From assembly GCA_038496675.1 (NCBI GenBank), contig CM076656.1:15647315-15711314 (forward strand): DNA of 64,000 nt. Reading direction: 5' to 3'. Source of the stretch: Rachycentron canadum. Its lineage: Eukaryota; Chordata; Actinopteri; Carangiformes; Rachycentridae. The notes beneath the pieces are model-generated. The model saw only the letters and a program-made list of their open reading frames with translations. It was not told where the DNA came from and ran no database searches. This document shows, piece after piece, positions 36,723 through 50,290 of the stretch; the stretch's first letter is position 1; each line of letters begins with the position of its first letter. Made by a program: the position numbers and the translations under genes.

Positions 36723-39700
36723 ATGGAGACTTTAGTCTTTTTATTTTCCTTTTCTGCCCTGGGCATTCTTTATACCATGAACACCATCCCTGAGTTTCAA
36801 GAGTAAGTCATTATTGATTTCTTAATGCTCAGTTTCTACATAAAGTCCAACCATTTCAATTTGGTTTTGGGGAAAAAGCTGTAAATTATTATTATTGATA
36901 TATGCAGATGCTCCACAACCACAACACATATAATCATTATCTGTATTATCATTTATTAATGCACAATCAAATGGTTTCTATTATCATATAATTAAACTAT
37001 TATAAATGTGTAATAGTACAGGTGAATGTTAATGTATCATGGGATGATATAGTATACTTTACCACCACTAGAGGACACTGCAAGCTTAAAACTGTCTGTA
37101 TTTGACTGTATCGACCTCATAAATCCTTGACCATGTTGAGCCCTCCTAATTCAATGAGTTCAATTTTCAGGGTGTATTTGCCAATTGTAAAAGCCCTTTA
37201 AAAAATTAAACCTGTCATCTCTTGGAGGGTAAAAAGGAATGAATGCAAATGCAAATGCAAAAAGAACTCGGAAAGAACAAGAATATGTGGAGATAATCTG
37301 ATACGATGTTGAAGATAATTACTTTTCTATGCTGTATGGGATCATTCCCTCATTCAAATCTTATCTGTTTCGTAACTTTATTGGGTAACTCTTATATTAT
37401 TGTATTGTACTATACTATTGTATGGTATAGTATTGTTTGTAGCTGATGATTGCATACTACAATGCAATAGGCTGAACAAACAGAGTCACGGGTGAAATAT
37501 GTTCCTCTCTGCCCTCACACTTGTTTTTTTGACCACAAGATATTTCTCATTTCCGACAGACTTTATGCTCCTCCTGTGTGAATATCTCTGCTGGATCTTT
37601 TTTTTAATGTGTGGACACTGACAATCAATACAGACTGCACAGAAGAGTTTGATAAATAGCTCTTGACATACAATATGCCTTGTGTTCTTCCACTCTGCAA
37701 ACAAACAGTATTGTGTGCATAAATCTTTCTGTAGTGTTGAATTGTAGAGGCAGCGAGGGAGCTTCCCTTTGCTCTCACAGCATTTGTTTTCCCTTTGTGA
37801 GCGCACGGTGTGAGTTTTCTGTGGATGTAATGTTGTTTACTGGGAGATACCCTCAGCACATTAATCTTTTCCAGTGCAAGGCAGTGGTACCTTTGACCAG
37901 TAAACATGGATGACAGTGCTGAACTAACATGGCCTGAGCTTGCTGCTTCCCACACCTCTGTCTATGATTAATTAAGCCGTTGTAAAGCTGTGCTCTTAAG
38001 CCATTGGTAGGCGAATCACCACAGCAGTATGGGAGGTGAAATATTGCAGATCTGTACTTGAACAAGAATTGAACAATGTTGCAATCAATACTAGAAGTAT
38101 ATAAAATGATTAATACCATTTCTAACTTTGTCTTTGAACAAAGTGGATACTCGAATTCTAGATTTTTTATAATAACATTTATTACAAAACAACTTGTTTG
38201 ATGCATATAATACAACAACAAAAAAGACTTGCACTGCAAGAGTTTTATCAGCTCAATACCACAAACACAGAATCAGCATTTTCTAATCGTTGCTTTAAGC
38301 TCAACAATATATTTCTCAAAGATCTGGGATAACATATGAACCTACTACTGTTTTTTCAAAGTAGCCTGAGATGGCAGGCAACCAGGAGGGTAAATTTAAC
38401 GTGACATTACTATCTCACCAGGAATCTCCAAGTTCACACGCTACCACAGAAGCAGTGCCTTTGCTCTCACTTGACACTGTGCATCTTTCATGCAGGTTTT
38501 CCCTCACACTTCTGCATTATTTCTCCTGGCACTAACTCTGTGTGTTTCATTGTGATTATCATTCTTTCTGACTTCCCATTCATCATCATTTACTAATTTA
38601 ACACTGCAGAGAAGACTGGCACAACTTCCATGGGAGAAACTAATTAGTAAAGAGAATGAAGCAGAAAATCAGAGGGAGTTTGTTCTCTAAAATCACTGAC
38701 ACTGTGTTTAAACATGGACAATGTGTTGTTATTTTTCTTAGATAACAGTTACATTTCTCTACTTTCAACAGGCCCTATGTGATCCTGGAGATCGGTGTTG
38801 CTGTGTTGGTGGTTGTGTTTCTGTTCTATTTCCTCATCACCCGTGGCAACCCGCCTAAAGATGCCTTATTCTTTGGTGATTAACACAACTATGCACATTT
38901 TTCAACTTACTTGCAATGTATTTCCAAATGATGGACTTAAACAGTGACTATACAGAGGTTAATAAGTACTATGCATTGAGCTGAAGCTGATCCCAACTCC
39001 CACAAAAGGATTTCCAGAAATTTCACTCTCTACTCACTGGTTTAGAGTGAAAACATGAATTGTATTCAAAGTGATTTCACCCGATATGTCGAAAGCAGCT
39101 TAGACTGATCAGGCTCATGAAGCTTAATCAGTCTTTTTTGAGGCATGACTGAACCTCTGCATGCTGAGGACCTTCACTGTGACATTCTGCAATGGTGTAA
39201 TGCCCTGTTTCTGTTGATTCAAATCCTGTTTAAAATGAACAGCAACACTTCCTTAATCAATGGGTTCAATTGTAACAATGCATGTGGAATCACTGCATGT
39301 AGGACAGCGTTTCTCTCATTTTATTGCCACCGTGAGTGAAAGACAACCCACATTAAGTAGAACTTTTGGTAAAAGAGTATAACTTCTAGTTCAGAGTATC
39401 AGTAATGTTTGTGTGTTTGCGTTGCTCTGCACTTAAAATTCTGTCTTGTGGACATGACCTTTCAGCTCTGCTGGGCTTTCCACCTGAGGATAGAAGAAGG
39501 CTGTTCACCATTGACTCAATACAAACATTCCAGCCCACCCCACTGCTATAGGCTTAATTTTCTTGCCAAGACAATCGACTTATATGTTCATTCAGGTTGG
39601 AGGACACATGTATCAATAACCAACCAGTTGAAGAAAATTTTGTTTGAAAGCTTGAGAGTTAGACAGACACTCAAGAAAGGTAGACAAAGCAGATTGGGTA

Positions 39701-42700
39701 ATTACATGAAATTTTCACAAGTGGTGGAACAACATTTGTTCACAGTTGATAAAGCTGCTTCACACATCAAGTTTCATGTACAACACTGACTTTCAATATG
39801 AAGCATTTTTATGGGCCAATGCCAGATTAATTCTGTTTTCTTTCCTTTGCAGTTTTTGCTGAATTTTCATTTACATGTGTCATTGACCTGACGAGTGCCC
39901 TGGAATATGACGGCATTGTTTCTGGCTTCATGGAATTCTACCAGAGGACAGTAGGTTTCCTTATGTCATGTGTTAATGACACTAAAATCACACCAAGTTA
40001 AAGTCTATCTGACTAAAAACCTCTGAAACAATGTACAAGCAATGGCAGGGGAAGGTTTCAGGCCATATCATCCAGCTAAACACCATGAACAAAGACTAAA
40101 TCAAAGCACAGGCAGCCATGTTAACCAAATGTCTTTTATTAGCACTGTAATATTTACAATATATATTCATGTGTTCCAGGGAGAGCCCTATCTGGGAACA
40201 CCATATGCCATCATGATGTGCTACTGGGATGGAATAGCACACTTTATCATGTACCTGGTGATGATCAGCAGGATTACAGACAGGTGGGTGCAGGTCAAGT
40301 CAGTTCAAGCCGTATCAAACTGATCTGCTGATTTATCTTACTCTATGCCACAAAATGCCTGACTCTACAGAGAACAAGCGATATCTCATCTGCTCGAGCA
40401 AACAACTATATAGAAGGGTGCCTGAATACAGCATGAAAACATACCAGTACAAAGATTAAAACTTTTGACATGATAGCGCATGATAGACCCACAACAAACC
40501 CATTATTTTCCAGTATTTTAGCTTTTGAATGTTTAGCTTTTCTTAAAGAAATAGTAAATAATATGAAGCAACTTGCACCCTATGAATCACAATTATGGAA
40601 ATATATCTCAGCCTTTTCACCAGTGGGGCAAATTTTGCTATATTTTGTATTACACAAAACATGTATGATAAATGTATAAGAAGATAACACATAGGCTACT
40701 TGAACTAACCAAAACCTTGTAGTTCACCCTATCACCTTCTATATTACCTGCAGTCTATACAATAGCATAATCAAGCTTGTTTTTCGTGTTCTGTCCCAGG
40801 AAAGCCTACCGTACCATCGGCTTGTTCTGGGCTGGCTCTCTGTCTGCCAACATGAGTGTGTTCATTGCCGGTATTGTGGCAGGTGAGCCTCATCTTCAAT
40901 TCCCTGTCTACCAGTCCCGTGATGACAAGCTTTAATCAAGTCAACATCTGCACTGCCGTGTACCATCAGTGTCACAGTTCAGCCTGCCAACAAAACGCAC
41001 ACAGTCCTGTGTCTCGCCTGCCATCAAAACCCACAGAACAAAGCACAAAACAGACTTAAAGCATCTGTTGTTGTTTTTTCAAACTGCATACAAAAGTGCC
41101 ACAAGATCAAACTTGTCTGCAGGCGGTGCGTTGTTCTCTCTGTTGTCTTGTCATAGATGTACTGTGCTATATGCCATTGCTCCATGAAGGTTAACTATTT
41201 AATGACTGAACTACATTGACATGTATACAGTGCATCCTTGTATGGTTGTGCACAAACTAATAAACATCTTTTCTTCCTCTTTCTGGCAGGTAAATATGGG
41301 TCAGAGATCCGTCCAGCTTTCTGGCTCAACTTTCTCTTCCTTTTGGTGCCTGTATGGGGGGCTGTCACACTTTTCACAAGGCCCAAGGACAGACCACTAA
41401 TTGGTGGATACAATGTAAGTGCAACACGATTGTTTAGACCTTGAAATGAATGCAGGAGGGCTTAAAAAGCTAATGCTTGTTGAAGGTGTCTAATCTGTAC
41501 AATAGCCTATACAGTGGTGGCATAGTCAGTGTGATTTCTGGTGTGTTCACTTGAGGATCTTCAGTTTGTCAGTGGAGCCAAAATTTTGTGTGATTATTTT
41601 AATACTTTTTTTAATCCAGTGATTGTCTTCAGTTAGTCTTAGGTGTATAACATACAGTGGATGTTACAATATCTTAATTGGGTAATTGTTACCTTCTTAG
41701 CCTTGGGAGAGTTAATTTAGCCTCAACCCATTGTGGTCTTGATTGAAACTAGAGTTAGTCTGATCTTGAACATGTCTTGGACTTGGAATCTGCTTTTTCT
41801 ATTGACCATGTTTTTTTCAGTTAACCAATCTCTCACACAGTTATGAAAGCTGGCACAGTGATGACTTGAAGATCAAAAACAGAATTTAATCTTGGACTTA
41901 CTTTCATCTGCAGGAAAACAAATATGACTATGAATAAACGTTAATGTTCTGTCCAAGCTCACTATATCATCTAAAATGCTGAATATGTCAGTGTTGTGTT
42001 CATAGCTTGTTTCTGGTTCTCCTTTGTGGCTATAACCAACCAATTAATGCTTGTTTAACTACTATGAAACGTGGAGAGAGAAGACACATTTACACATTCA
42101 TTCTGTTATATAGAAACACATGTCTCATTAAAGGGAGAGTATGCTCTGAAACAATGACCTTGACTAACCAGCGCTAAACTGTACATTGTGTTGACATCCC
42201 CCCTCAGGCTCAACATGCTCAGAGCATGAAACTGATCTGGCGTCCCTTGGACCTGATCCTGGTGTTGCTGCTGTTAGGTGCCATGGCCTTCACCATCCTT
42301 AGAGGCTTGGTGAGTGCACAGCACATTCATATTATGGACAGAGTTTAGGGCAGGGCTGTGATGGTAGTTTAAAAGTCATGTAGCCTGCAATGTTCGTGGT
42401 ACAGTGGTTTGTCCTGGAAGTGTCAGGGATTCATACACAATGTCTTGCTTTTGCTTCTACTTCTACTCTACTAGCAATACTTTTGACTAATTAACCCACA
42501 TGGGAATGTTATGTTTATTTTCTAAAAAGGATCTGACTTTAAAGCTTAGGGCAATGATGTACAATCAGTGTACTTTAACATAATTAATAAGCTTGTGGAG
42601 GTAATTTGAATTGTGCAAAGGGAAACGTTCATTTCTATGATATGATATATAATGATTGAACTGCACTATATTGTGAGGTGTTTCTGTTATTTGGTCCATC

Positions 42701-45504
42701 ACCTATAGGTGGCTCTGGACTCTCCACTTGAGGCCTGCTCAGTTTACCTGAGACACTATGAACCCTACCTGAAGGATCCTGTGGGCTATCCCAGAGTCAT
42801 GGTAGGTACTTTTTTTGGTATCCTATTATGATGTTACCCATTGGTTTAGGAATTGCTGAAATCTGAAGCCTCAAGCTTGCAATTTGGCTGGTGCCATCTT
42901 GGTTTTTTGAAGAAACCATATTTGGGTGAAAAGGTGGAGCTGAGGAGGAGTGGAGGGTGGATCTGATCTGTTCTGTACTCTATCCTGATCGACAGGCAGT
43001 CACTCAGTAGCCATGCTGTAATGCATACCCTGCTTTATTATCTATTTTCTTCTAAATGGGACCATAATTTAAAAAACAAACATTGTTGTGTCAAGAAGTC
43101 TTAAACCCTAAACCATTTTCCCATAGACTTCAATACACTTATACTTTTTTCAACCAGTGGAGTCACCACCAGATGGTCATTAGATATAATACAGATATGC
43201 ATTTCCGGGCTTCACTTGGCTTCACTTTTAAGACCTTGTATCTATCTCAGTTTTTATCTACACTCTATGTTGTTCAGAGGGCTACATGTCTTAAAAACTC
43301 TGGGTGCGGGGGAAGGGGACATTTCCCTGAGCTATTCTCATTATCAGTATGGATGGATACTGAAGCTACATTTTTAAAGACTGTGATATTGATAGGCTCC
43401 GACGTTATCAGTCCTGCCCTACTTAAAATTATTAAGAACATTTCCGATTTGTTATCTCTCCATTAAAGTCTGTGAAGCATTTTTGCTGTTTCCAAATCAG
43501 AAGTTCATCTGCCTCTCTCTCTTTGACCCTGTGCGTCTGAGGGGCAGTGGCAGCTCAATGTCACACGCTGGAGCACCATGTAGCAGCTTTGCCATTAGTA
43601 AATGGCAGAGAGAACTAAACATTTAAAAGGCAAAAGGGGTCTTTTGCACTTAAGGTTGGAAACATGAGCAATCTCTCAAAACATTCAGTAAAAGTCTGTC
43701 ACATAGGCCTGGAGAAGCAGAAACGTACAGTATCTGACCAACAAGCTTGTCTGTTGTTGCATCAAGTGTGTTTTGAATTCTAGCAGCCCACACATAGAAT
43801 TACCTAAATTATACCAACATGTGTTAATGATTAGAGTAACCATTAACTAGCTGATTGCTATGGGTGTGTTTTTCGATTTAGTGATGTCGGGGCTGCTTAA
43901 AACTATTACAGTCAAAATACTGTCAAATAAAAAGCCCAGTAGTAAATCATTGTGTAATTTTACCTTTGCATCATTACAAAATCAGTCTATAAAAGTGATT
44001 TGTTCAAAACAATGCTTGTTTTTTCCTCTTACAAAATAACAAAGAGTACTAGTATGATCACAGCTGAATTACTGGATTGATGAGCAGTATTGATAACAAT
44101 AGTTGTACTGTTAAAATACCAACTACTAATTATCGGTACTATTCTTGTATTCTTATGGTTACTTTTTGTTATTTTGCAAGAGAGAGAAGAATATAATTAA
44201 CATTGCATTTTTTTCCCTCATGTACTCAATTAACATTTTTGAGTAGCAAACTTCAATATCATTGTTTTGAACAAATCATTTTTGAGACTGATTTTGAGAT
44301 GATGGAAATGTAAAACAAATGTGATACACAATGATTTACTACAGGGCTTTGTCTTTGACAGTATTTTTCCTATGAGTGACCTGAAACTTAAACTGAATTT
44401 CTGAACTTTCAGATGATGCACAGCCATAACAAACAGCTGGTCAATGGTTACTCACATTTTCATATAATTTAGTTAACTCTAAGTGTGGGCTCCAGAGTAT
44501 TAAGGTTTTCCAGAGGTTTGATTTTTGCAACCTTTAGAGGACGTTCCTGTAAGAGAACCTTACGTTATGGTTGCTGAATTTTGCGACTTAATCTAAGGTG
44601 TAACCTTTAGAGAACCTTTAGAGAACGTTCACCAAAGGTTACCTGTTTGCTGGGAACACACCTCGAGTAATGAGGGATAACCTTGGAGCTAGTCGGTCAA
44701 ACACTACATTTCTCCAAGTGTATGTGACAGACTTTCACTGGACGTTTCGAGAGACTGCTCCTAAATACAAACCCAACTTTTGCACACACACGTTAACATA
44801 GTCAGAGGATTTACTGTGGCACAAATGTTAGTATTTCACATGATTTCTTTTCTGTAAGACTTAAATCTTATTTATTTATAATTACACAATTGATTGACAG
44901 ACTGGATTTGGCCTGCAGGCTGCCAGGTTAATAGGCCTGGGCACCAACAGCAACACCTGAAAGCTCCTCTCCAGCCTGTTTTAAATAACCAAGCACATAA
45001 TAGACCCCTGCTTTCATGGATATCACTCTCAGTCTGCGGGAGGCTTGCCCTTATCTCCTCCACTCTTGGAGCTCACAGCTGATTACAGAGCCATTTTTCA
45101 TCATTACAGCAACAATGAGCGCGGGTTGAGAGGCCAGCGCATCTTTGTCTCTCTCTTTCATTTGCCTAAGATGGATAACAGATTATTACTGTGACTGGTG
45201 GTGAGTCTGCTTTCCTTTCTATTTTCTCCTGACCCTACACTGCTATCGGTTTTGTTGTGTTTTGTTTAGCGTACACAGCTTTGTCAATAGGTTATCCAAA
45301 GACCTTGTCGGGGCGGCAGTCTAGGCACAATTGCAAGTCATTGATCAGACAGACGGACCGCATGCTGAGAACTTGATAAGCTAATCCCTCGCCCAAAGCC
45401 CCCCATCAGCATCTCTATGGGTGGGAGGAGGGTGTGTGTGCAGCATGTGAAAGTATGTGTGTGTGTGTCTATGTGTGTGTGTGTGCACGTGTGTGTGTGT
45501 GTGT

Positions 45505-45563
<59 letters not shown>

Positions 45564-48093
45564 GAAATGAAATGGAGTTTGGTTTGTTGTACAGGGCTAC
45601 GCTGTTTCTGCAGTTACTGACCTCTTTATTCAATGATGATGATGGACGATATGTGGCAGATGTGGCAGCACTAAAAAGACATCTTAACAAAAGACTGAAG
45701 GGCATATATGATTGGCTTTCAGGCCCTGAGCTGAACTCATTAGAATTCATCTAGACCTCAGAGCCAGAATGAAAAGAAACCGTTCAGTAGTATAATTTGA
45801 AGGTTTTATAAAGTGGGAAACTAGCTTTCATGCGGCAAATATTTTAAGTTGAAGGTCAAGACAGTCTCTGTAATGACCCTTGTGTGGAAGTAGTAATTTG
45901 TGCTGAGGGTGCAAATTTGTATTTGAGAGAGTGTAGAGCTGGGAAGTGGAAAATACTCACAGGCACAACACTTTTAATCAATTTTAAGATAGTGAGTGAG
46001 TATTTTCATCCCCATATTTACATTTCACACAAGATTAAAGTGACACACTGTTAGTGGGACGCAGTTGGACCCAGGAACACCTTGACCATTTACAACATCA
46101 AAATACTATAAAAATACTCCTAAAACTTTAATAGTTTAATGCTCTTGTGGAACCAAAGATGGGTACATTTGCTTTTGATACTTTTTTTTTTACTATACCT
46201 AATTTTTTACTGCAAATACTTATTAACTTTTATTGTAATTTTGCAGCAATTGTCAAGTGTTTTTCTCATTGTGGTAGTGCTATTTTTATGCAGCATGTTA
46301 AACAGGGTGCATGTGGTAGTAGTTTAAGCTTTAAGTAGCCCTCTTCTGTATTCAGAGTAAGTAGGTGAAGTGCAGCGTAGGCCAAAGGAGAATGAGGATG
46401 TGCTGTATTAATTGTCTGCCAGAGTGCTGGTCATGGCCCAACAACAACATGAAGTGATAGTGATGGAGGGGAAAGGCTTGCGGCACTCTACTAGGCACTT
46501 TTCGCTATATCTGTTGTATCTATGTTGTATTTCACTGGATTATAAACTATAATATCTACACCAACGACTCGCCTTCACATAACCACAGGATTTATGTTAC
46601 AGAATATAGATTCAGATCAAAATGTGGCAGGAAAAAATTCAAAAATGTGCACTTTTACAAATAATAACGATTAAATAATGCTGTTACATTTGTTCCTACA
46701 GATGCTGCATTTGTTCTTCTACGGACTACCTCTGTTGGGTGCCTTTGTTTACGGTCTGCTCAAACCTGGGTGCACATGGATGTCAGACTGGACGGTGTTC
46801 TTTGCTGGAGCGATGATTCAGGTAATGTCACAAAGACAAGCAGCTGATGACTGAATCAGGGGTTGTATACTGAAGTATGTTGGACTGACAGTTAGGTGGA
46901 TTTTAACTCCTTGCCATAATGACTAGCCTCAGATCAACATATTCAGTATCAAGCGGTCTGACATGTTGTCACTGTAATTAAGTCCTGTGACTGAGCTCTC
47001 ATCCTGTCAATAGTTACCTGGACCACATTTATTCTTTTAAGCATATTTACAAGCTGGTGGTGTTCTCACTCCATATTGATCTGGCAGGAAGATTGAAACC
47101 ACAAGGAGGTGAAGTCTTTGATTAAAGTCTTGTTTTGCTGTTTATAAAATGTTGCAGACGCTGCCTGCCCTGTCTTCTAAATTGCCAGCTTTTAAAGTCT
47201 GTACATCTTCTGTGCAGTGGTTTATCGCCTCCATTAGAGACCCCTTTCTGTACATTTCTCACAGTAGACTAATGAGTGTTTGAAAAAAGTAATTCTTTCC
47301 TTCCAAGTTAATCCTCTGGAGGGTTTGTGTTTAGAAACATTAAAGGAGCTATTTGTAAGTTTTGAAATTGCTACACAACCAGCATTTACAGCTCTTTACT
47401 TTCTTGTCGAGAAAAAACGTTGCAAGTTCAGCATCAAACTTCACTCCTGCTCTGCTGTCTCCAGTGGTGGAAAGCAATGCCAGTATTATCACGTCTGTTC
47501 TTCTACAGGAGTTAGCAAGCTAACCAGTTAGCTCTGGACCGTCTTGCCACTTTCTGTTAGCGACTCACTGTAGCCTCCAATCTTCCCTGAAGATGTAGCG
47601 ATGCTCACAGGGCGTATTATAACCTCTTATCTTGTAAATGCAGTGATAGCTGAAGCTCTTGTTGGGTGACAATCACCTGCAAGAAGCCATGTTTTGTGGC
47701 TAAGAAAAAAAGCCCTGTTAAGGAATATAATTAACTGCCATCAATGTGAATATAGAACAGACTAGACGATAGTGGAAATATCAGCACTGATAGTTACATA
47801 TGTCATATTCATTTATGGTAATGTGGGCTGACCTTTTGCTTTGTGTCTCTCTCCAGTGCCAGTGGGCTCACATTGGAGGTTCCCTCCATGCTCGCACCAC
47901 AGCTCCATTTCGTATCCCGAATGATGCATTCTGGTGTGTGCTGACAGCTAACTTGTTCTATGCTGTCACTCCCATCTTGGTGGCACTGCGGGTTCATAGC
48001 AACCCGTATTTCTTCCTGAAGATTGCCCCCTTCCCTGGGCAAACAGGTTTGCCAAACAGTGAGGAGAAGGATACCAAGTACAAAGACAAATAA
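36723..48093 (+). CDS. tm6sf2: Transmembrane 6 superfamily member 2 (complete, 10 exons, 381 aa)
   Basis: Coding exons are 36723-36802, 38772-38875, 39853-39950, 40180-40283, 40800-40882, 41290-41414, 42208-42309, 42709-42801, 46702-46821 and 47857-48093 (TAA included). All have GT/AG borders and matching phases. The start has an in-frame TGA six codons upstream and a good context (GAGATGG). The length is close to the human protein (about 377). Family motifs are visible in order: GFMEFYQRTGEPYL (exons 3-4), CYWDGIAHFIMYL, KAYRTIGLFWAGS, GKYGSEIRPAFW, HYEPYLKDPVGYPRV, PGCTWMSDWTVFFAG and HIGGSLHART. These fit a multi-pass ER/Golgi membrane protein with two EXPERA-type halves. In mammals TM6SF2 promotes lipidation and secretion of triglyceride-rich lipoproteins in liver and gut. 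TM6SF1 is the main alternative, but GFMEFY, the EIRP motif and the HAPLN4 neighbour favour TM6SF2. Residue E162 aligns with human E167. Confidence 0.93.
42855..43240 (+). repeat. Dispersed teleost repeat in tm6sf2 intron 8
   Basis: The stretch contains CTCAAGCTTGCAATTTGGCT then GGTGCCATCTTGG, GGTGGAGCTGAGGAGGAG, CCATAGACTTCAATACA, CACCAGATGGTCATTAG and CACTTGGCTTCACTTTTAAG. I recall this order of phrases from an abundant teleost intronic repeat. The copy is diverged. It helps explain why this intron is 3.9 kb long while most other introns of the gene are under 1 kb. Confidence 0.55.
44529..44657 (+). repeat. Short repeat built from 'aacctttagagaacgtt' units
   Basis: AACCTTTAGAGGACGTTC, AACCTTTAGAGAACC and TTTAGAGAACGTTCACC recur within 130 bp of tm6sf2 intron 8 and end near GCTGGGAACA. 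It looks like a degenerate minisatellite or dispersed fish repeat. Confidence 0.45.
45455..45561 (+). repeat. (GT)n microsatellite with two TGCACG interruptions
   Basis: About 107 bases of alternating GT with two GTGTGCACGTGTG blocks, inside tm6sf2 intron 8. It is strictly purine-pyrimidine alternating over most of its length. Confidence 0.95.
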
Positions 48094-48349
48094 CAATTCT
48101 TAATATTTTCTGACCACTGGAGTTAATTACTTACTTAATGATTTGAAAAGAGTTGTTTTATTTTAAATGCCAAATTGCAAAATGCCAAAATACACGATTA
48201 TTTTGCTCAACAACTTTGTATTTAGTGGTTATTGCTGTCAACATTGCTGTGAATCCTTGTGTCATGCCTAAACACCTGATTGGTAAGTGAAGTTGGTTTA
48301 TATATCATGTTTAGCCATGCCAATAGTATGACACTAAGGGTGTTATATT

Positions 48350-48530
48350 CCAGACTGGAATATCTCACCAATTATTTGATGGATTTCCATGAATTGTTTG
48401 GGGACATTTATGATGCAGAGATGATCTTACACCTGCTAAACATTAGCATTTTAGAAGTATTATTTTGAGCATGTTAGCATGTTGTTGTTAGTTCAAAGCA
48501 CTGCTGTGCTACAGTCATCATCATCGTCAC
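48350..48530 (+). repeat. Eroded dispersed teleost repeat
   Basis: AATATCTCACCAATTATTTG then ATGGATTTCCATGAATTGTT, followed later by CTAAACATTAGCATTTTAG and CATGTTAGCATGTTG. This matches the order of an abundant teleost repeat that I recall (ATCTCAACAACTATTGGATG ... GTTAGCATGCTAAC). It lies within about 450 bp of the tm6sf2 stop codon. Confidence 0.5.
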
Positions 48531-48992
48531 CATCAACAAGATTTTTAAAAAAAAAAAATTGCGATACAAAAAGGAAAACAAAACAGTTGGAATACAAAGA
48601 ACACGGGAATATAGATTTTGTGCTCCAGACTCATGAGCATGACCATATTCCATGACCATATTCATGAGACCATGACTATAGTCTATAGTACATACAAATG
48701 TACATTATAATTAATTGATGATTGAACAATATCATTTATATAAATTGTGAAGAGGACCTAAAATCGAACCCTGAGGAACCCCTTTTGTTATTGGCAACAA
48801 AGTTGACAATGATGATGATAGTGATTATTATTATAATTATTATTATTATTTCATAGTTAATAGAATCTGATCACTCTTCCTTTCACCAGTGAGTGAAAAT
48901 AGGTGATGAATGAACCTTAAAGCACATTAATTTATTGAACCTTTTCATTACCTTGTGCCTCAAGGACTCAATGTTGCATGTTGCTCAATTTA

Positions 48993-49130
48993 AATAAATT
49001 GTCAGGTGGGATGGACAGATTGCATCGACAAGAGGAACATTATGAAGACAACTATCAATCTATTGCAGCTCATGATGTGCAATCAATGGAAGTGCACACA
49101 AAAGAAAACAAAATGATAAGTGTAATAAAA
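48993..49130 (+). terminator. Candidate polyadenylation signals downstream of tm6sf2
   Basis: The first AATAAA hexamers after the tm6sf2 stop are at 48993-48998 and 49125-49130, implying a 3' UTR of roughly 0.9-1.05 kb. The hexamer is common in AT-rich DNA, so this is only a candidate. The eroded repeat at 48350-48530 would then lie inside the 3' UTR. Confidence 0.3.
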
Positions 49131-49949
49131 AAGCAAATGTGTTTCCAGCCTGTTAGAATTCTGTAAGCAAATCAGAGGAGTCAATTTTCTCACTCTTTGC
49201 AAGCAACACAATTAACAACAGTTGTTTCAAAAGACATATTTAAAACATCCAACCTCATACTGGATCCATCTTAATTTAGGATTTAGATTTTATATTTACT
49301 TCAGAAGTTTTTATCTTCATACCCATCCTCTGTAGCTTTATGCTCTTCCTGAAGTTGTGACATAAAAACAGATGTACATGGTTGAGTTTACACTTGGTGA
49401 GGCAGACGTGGTAGACATGAATAACATCCCACAGATGTTTAATGTATGACTAAGCCGGAGAACCTTTCATAACCCTAACAGTCTAATGCAAAGCATCTTC
49501 TGCACATTCAACCCTATAAGAAAGCATATGGAAGTTTTCTCCAGTGAAGCTTTTGAACTTAGATAGAACATGACTACATGTGAGAAACTGGGCGTGATCT
49601 TTGCATTGCCCACCCAGAACTGCATCAATCAGCCCCGTCTATGGTGGAACAAGGCCTCTGTTATTCAGTATGTGTGTAGCACAGGCAGAGGGGAGACGAA
49701 AGCAGTAGACAGTGTAGCTATGCTGACAAGTCTGCCAAAGCCACCGCTATAATGGTAGAATATAATGTCTATAAAATATGTAGCTGTCTAGTGAATAACA
49801 GCAAACATGTCAGCATATGTTCTAACAAAAAACAACAACCTCTACAATATGCTAACAATATAAATAGACAGTAAAGGAAAGTAATTATTATATTTGCTAA
49901 GATGATTTAATATTGTAGTTCTTATGGACTCCTGGCTGATCAGCGTGAG

Positions 49950-50290
49950 CTGTGTCTCAATTCAGGGGTCACATCTTCAGGAAGACGTGATCCAAAAGAG
50001 TGGCCCTTTGTATCAGTTATAGGCCATGGAGGCCGAACTGAATTGAGACAGTCTGGTCTGTGGAAGATTTTTGCTTTGCATCACCAGCTGTGCCCATCCT
50101 TACCATTGCGTCACAAAACGTGGCTCCTGTTGCCTAGCAACCTTGCCAACACAATTTTTTTCACAAAACTTTGTTTGAATTTTAGGATGGGTTTGCCCAG
50201 GAAAAGAAGGACGCATTTGTCAGCCACATCTGAAGGAGCCTTTGAAATTGGACAACCTAATGGCGGTGCTGTGATGCAGCCGATCTTCAA
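49950..50290. mobile_element. Nonautonomous hAT-like element or nested copies
   Basis: CTGTGTCTCAATTCAG (49950-49965) and CTGAATTGAGACAG (50038-50051) are inverted repeats. They resemble the CAGTGTGTCCCAATTCAGG ends of fish hAT elements as I recall them. Related phrases continue to about 50290 (GCCTTTGAAATTGGACAAC, CAGTCTCTGAAGGATGTT), suggesting a longer or nested element. I see no clear 8-bp target duplication. Confidence 0.5.

Noticed and set aside
37486..38239. Overlapping minus-strand frames of 106-130 codons
   Set aside because: They lie in tm6sf2 intron 1, show no domain, have chance-like composition and overlap one another in different frames.
39409..39789. 126-codon plus-strand frame in tm6sf2 intron 2
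   Set aside because: Splicing of exons 2 and 3 around it gives the conserved family sequence; the frame itself resembles nothing and lacks splice sites in phase.
43083..43466. 127-codon plus-strand frame in tm6sf2 intron 8
   Set aside because: Its first part lies in the dispersed repeat at 42855-43240 and the rest has no recognisable protein; it does not join the tm6sf2 frame.
45417..45750. Frames of 67 and 93 codons on opposite strands
   Set aside because: Both are translations of the same GT/CA repeat (VCVCV and HTHTHT).
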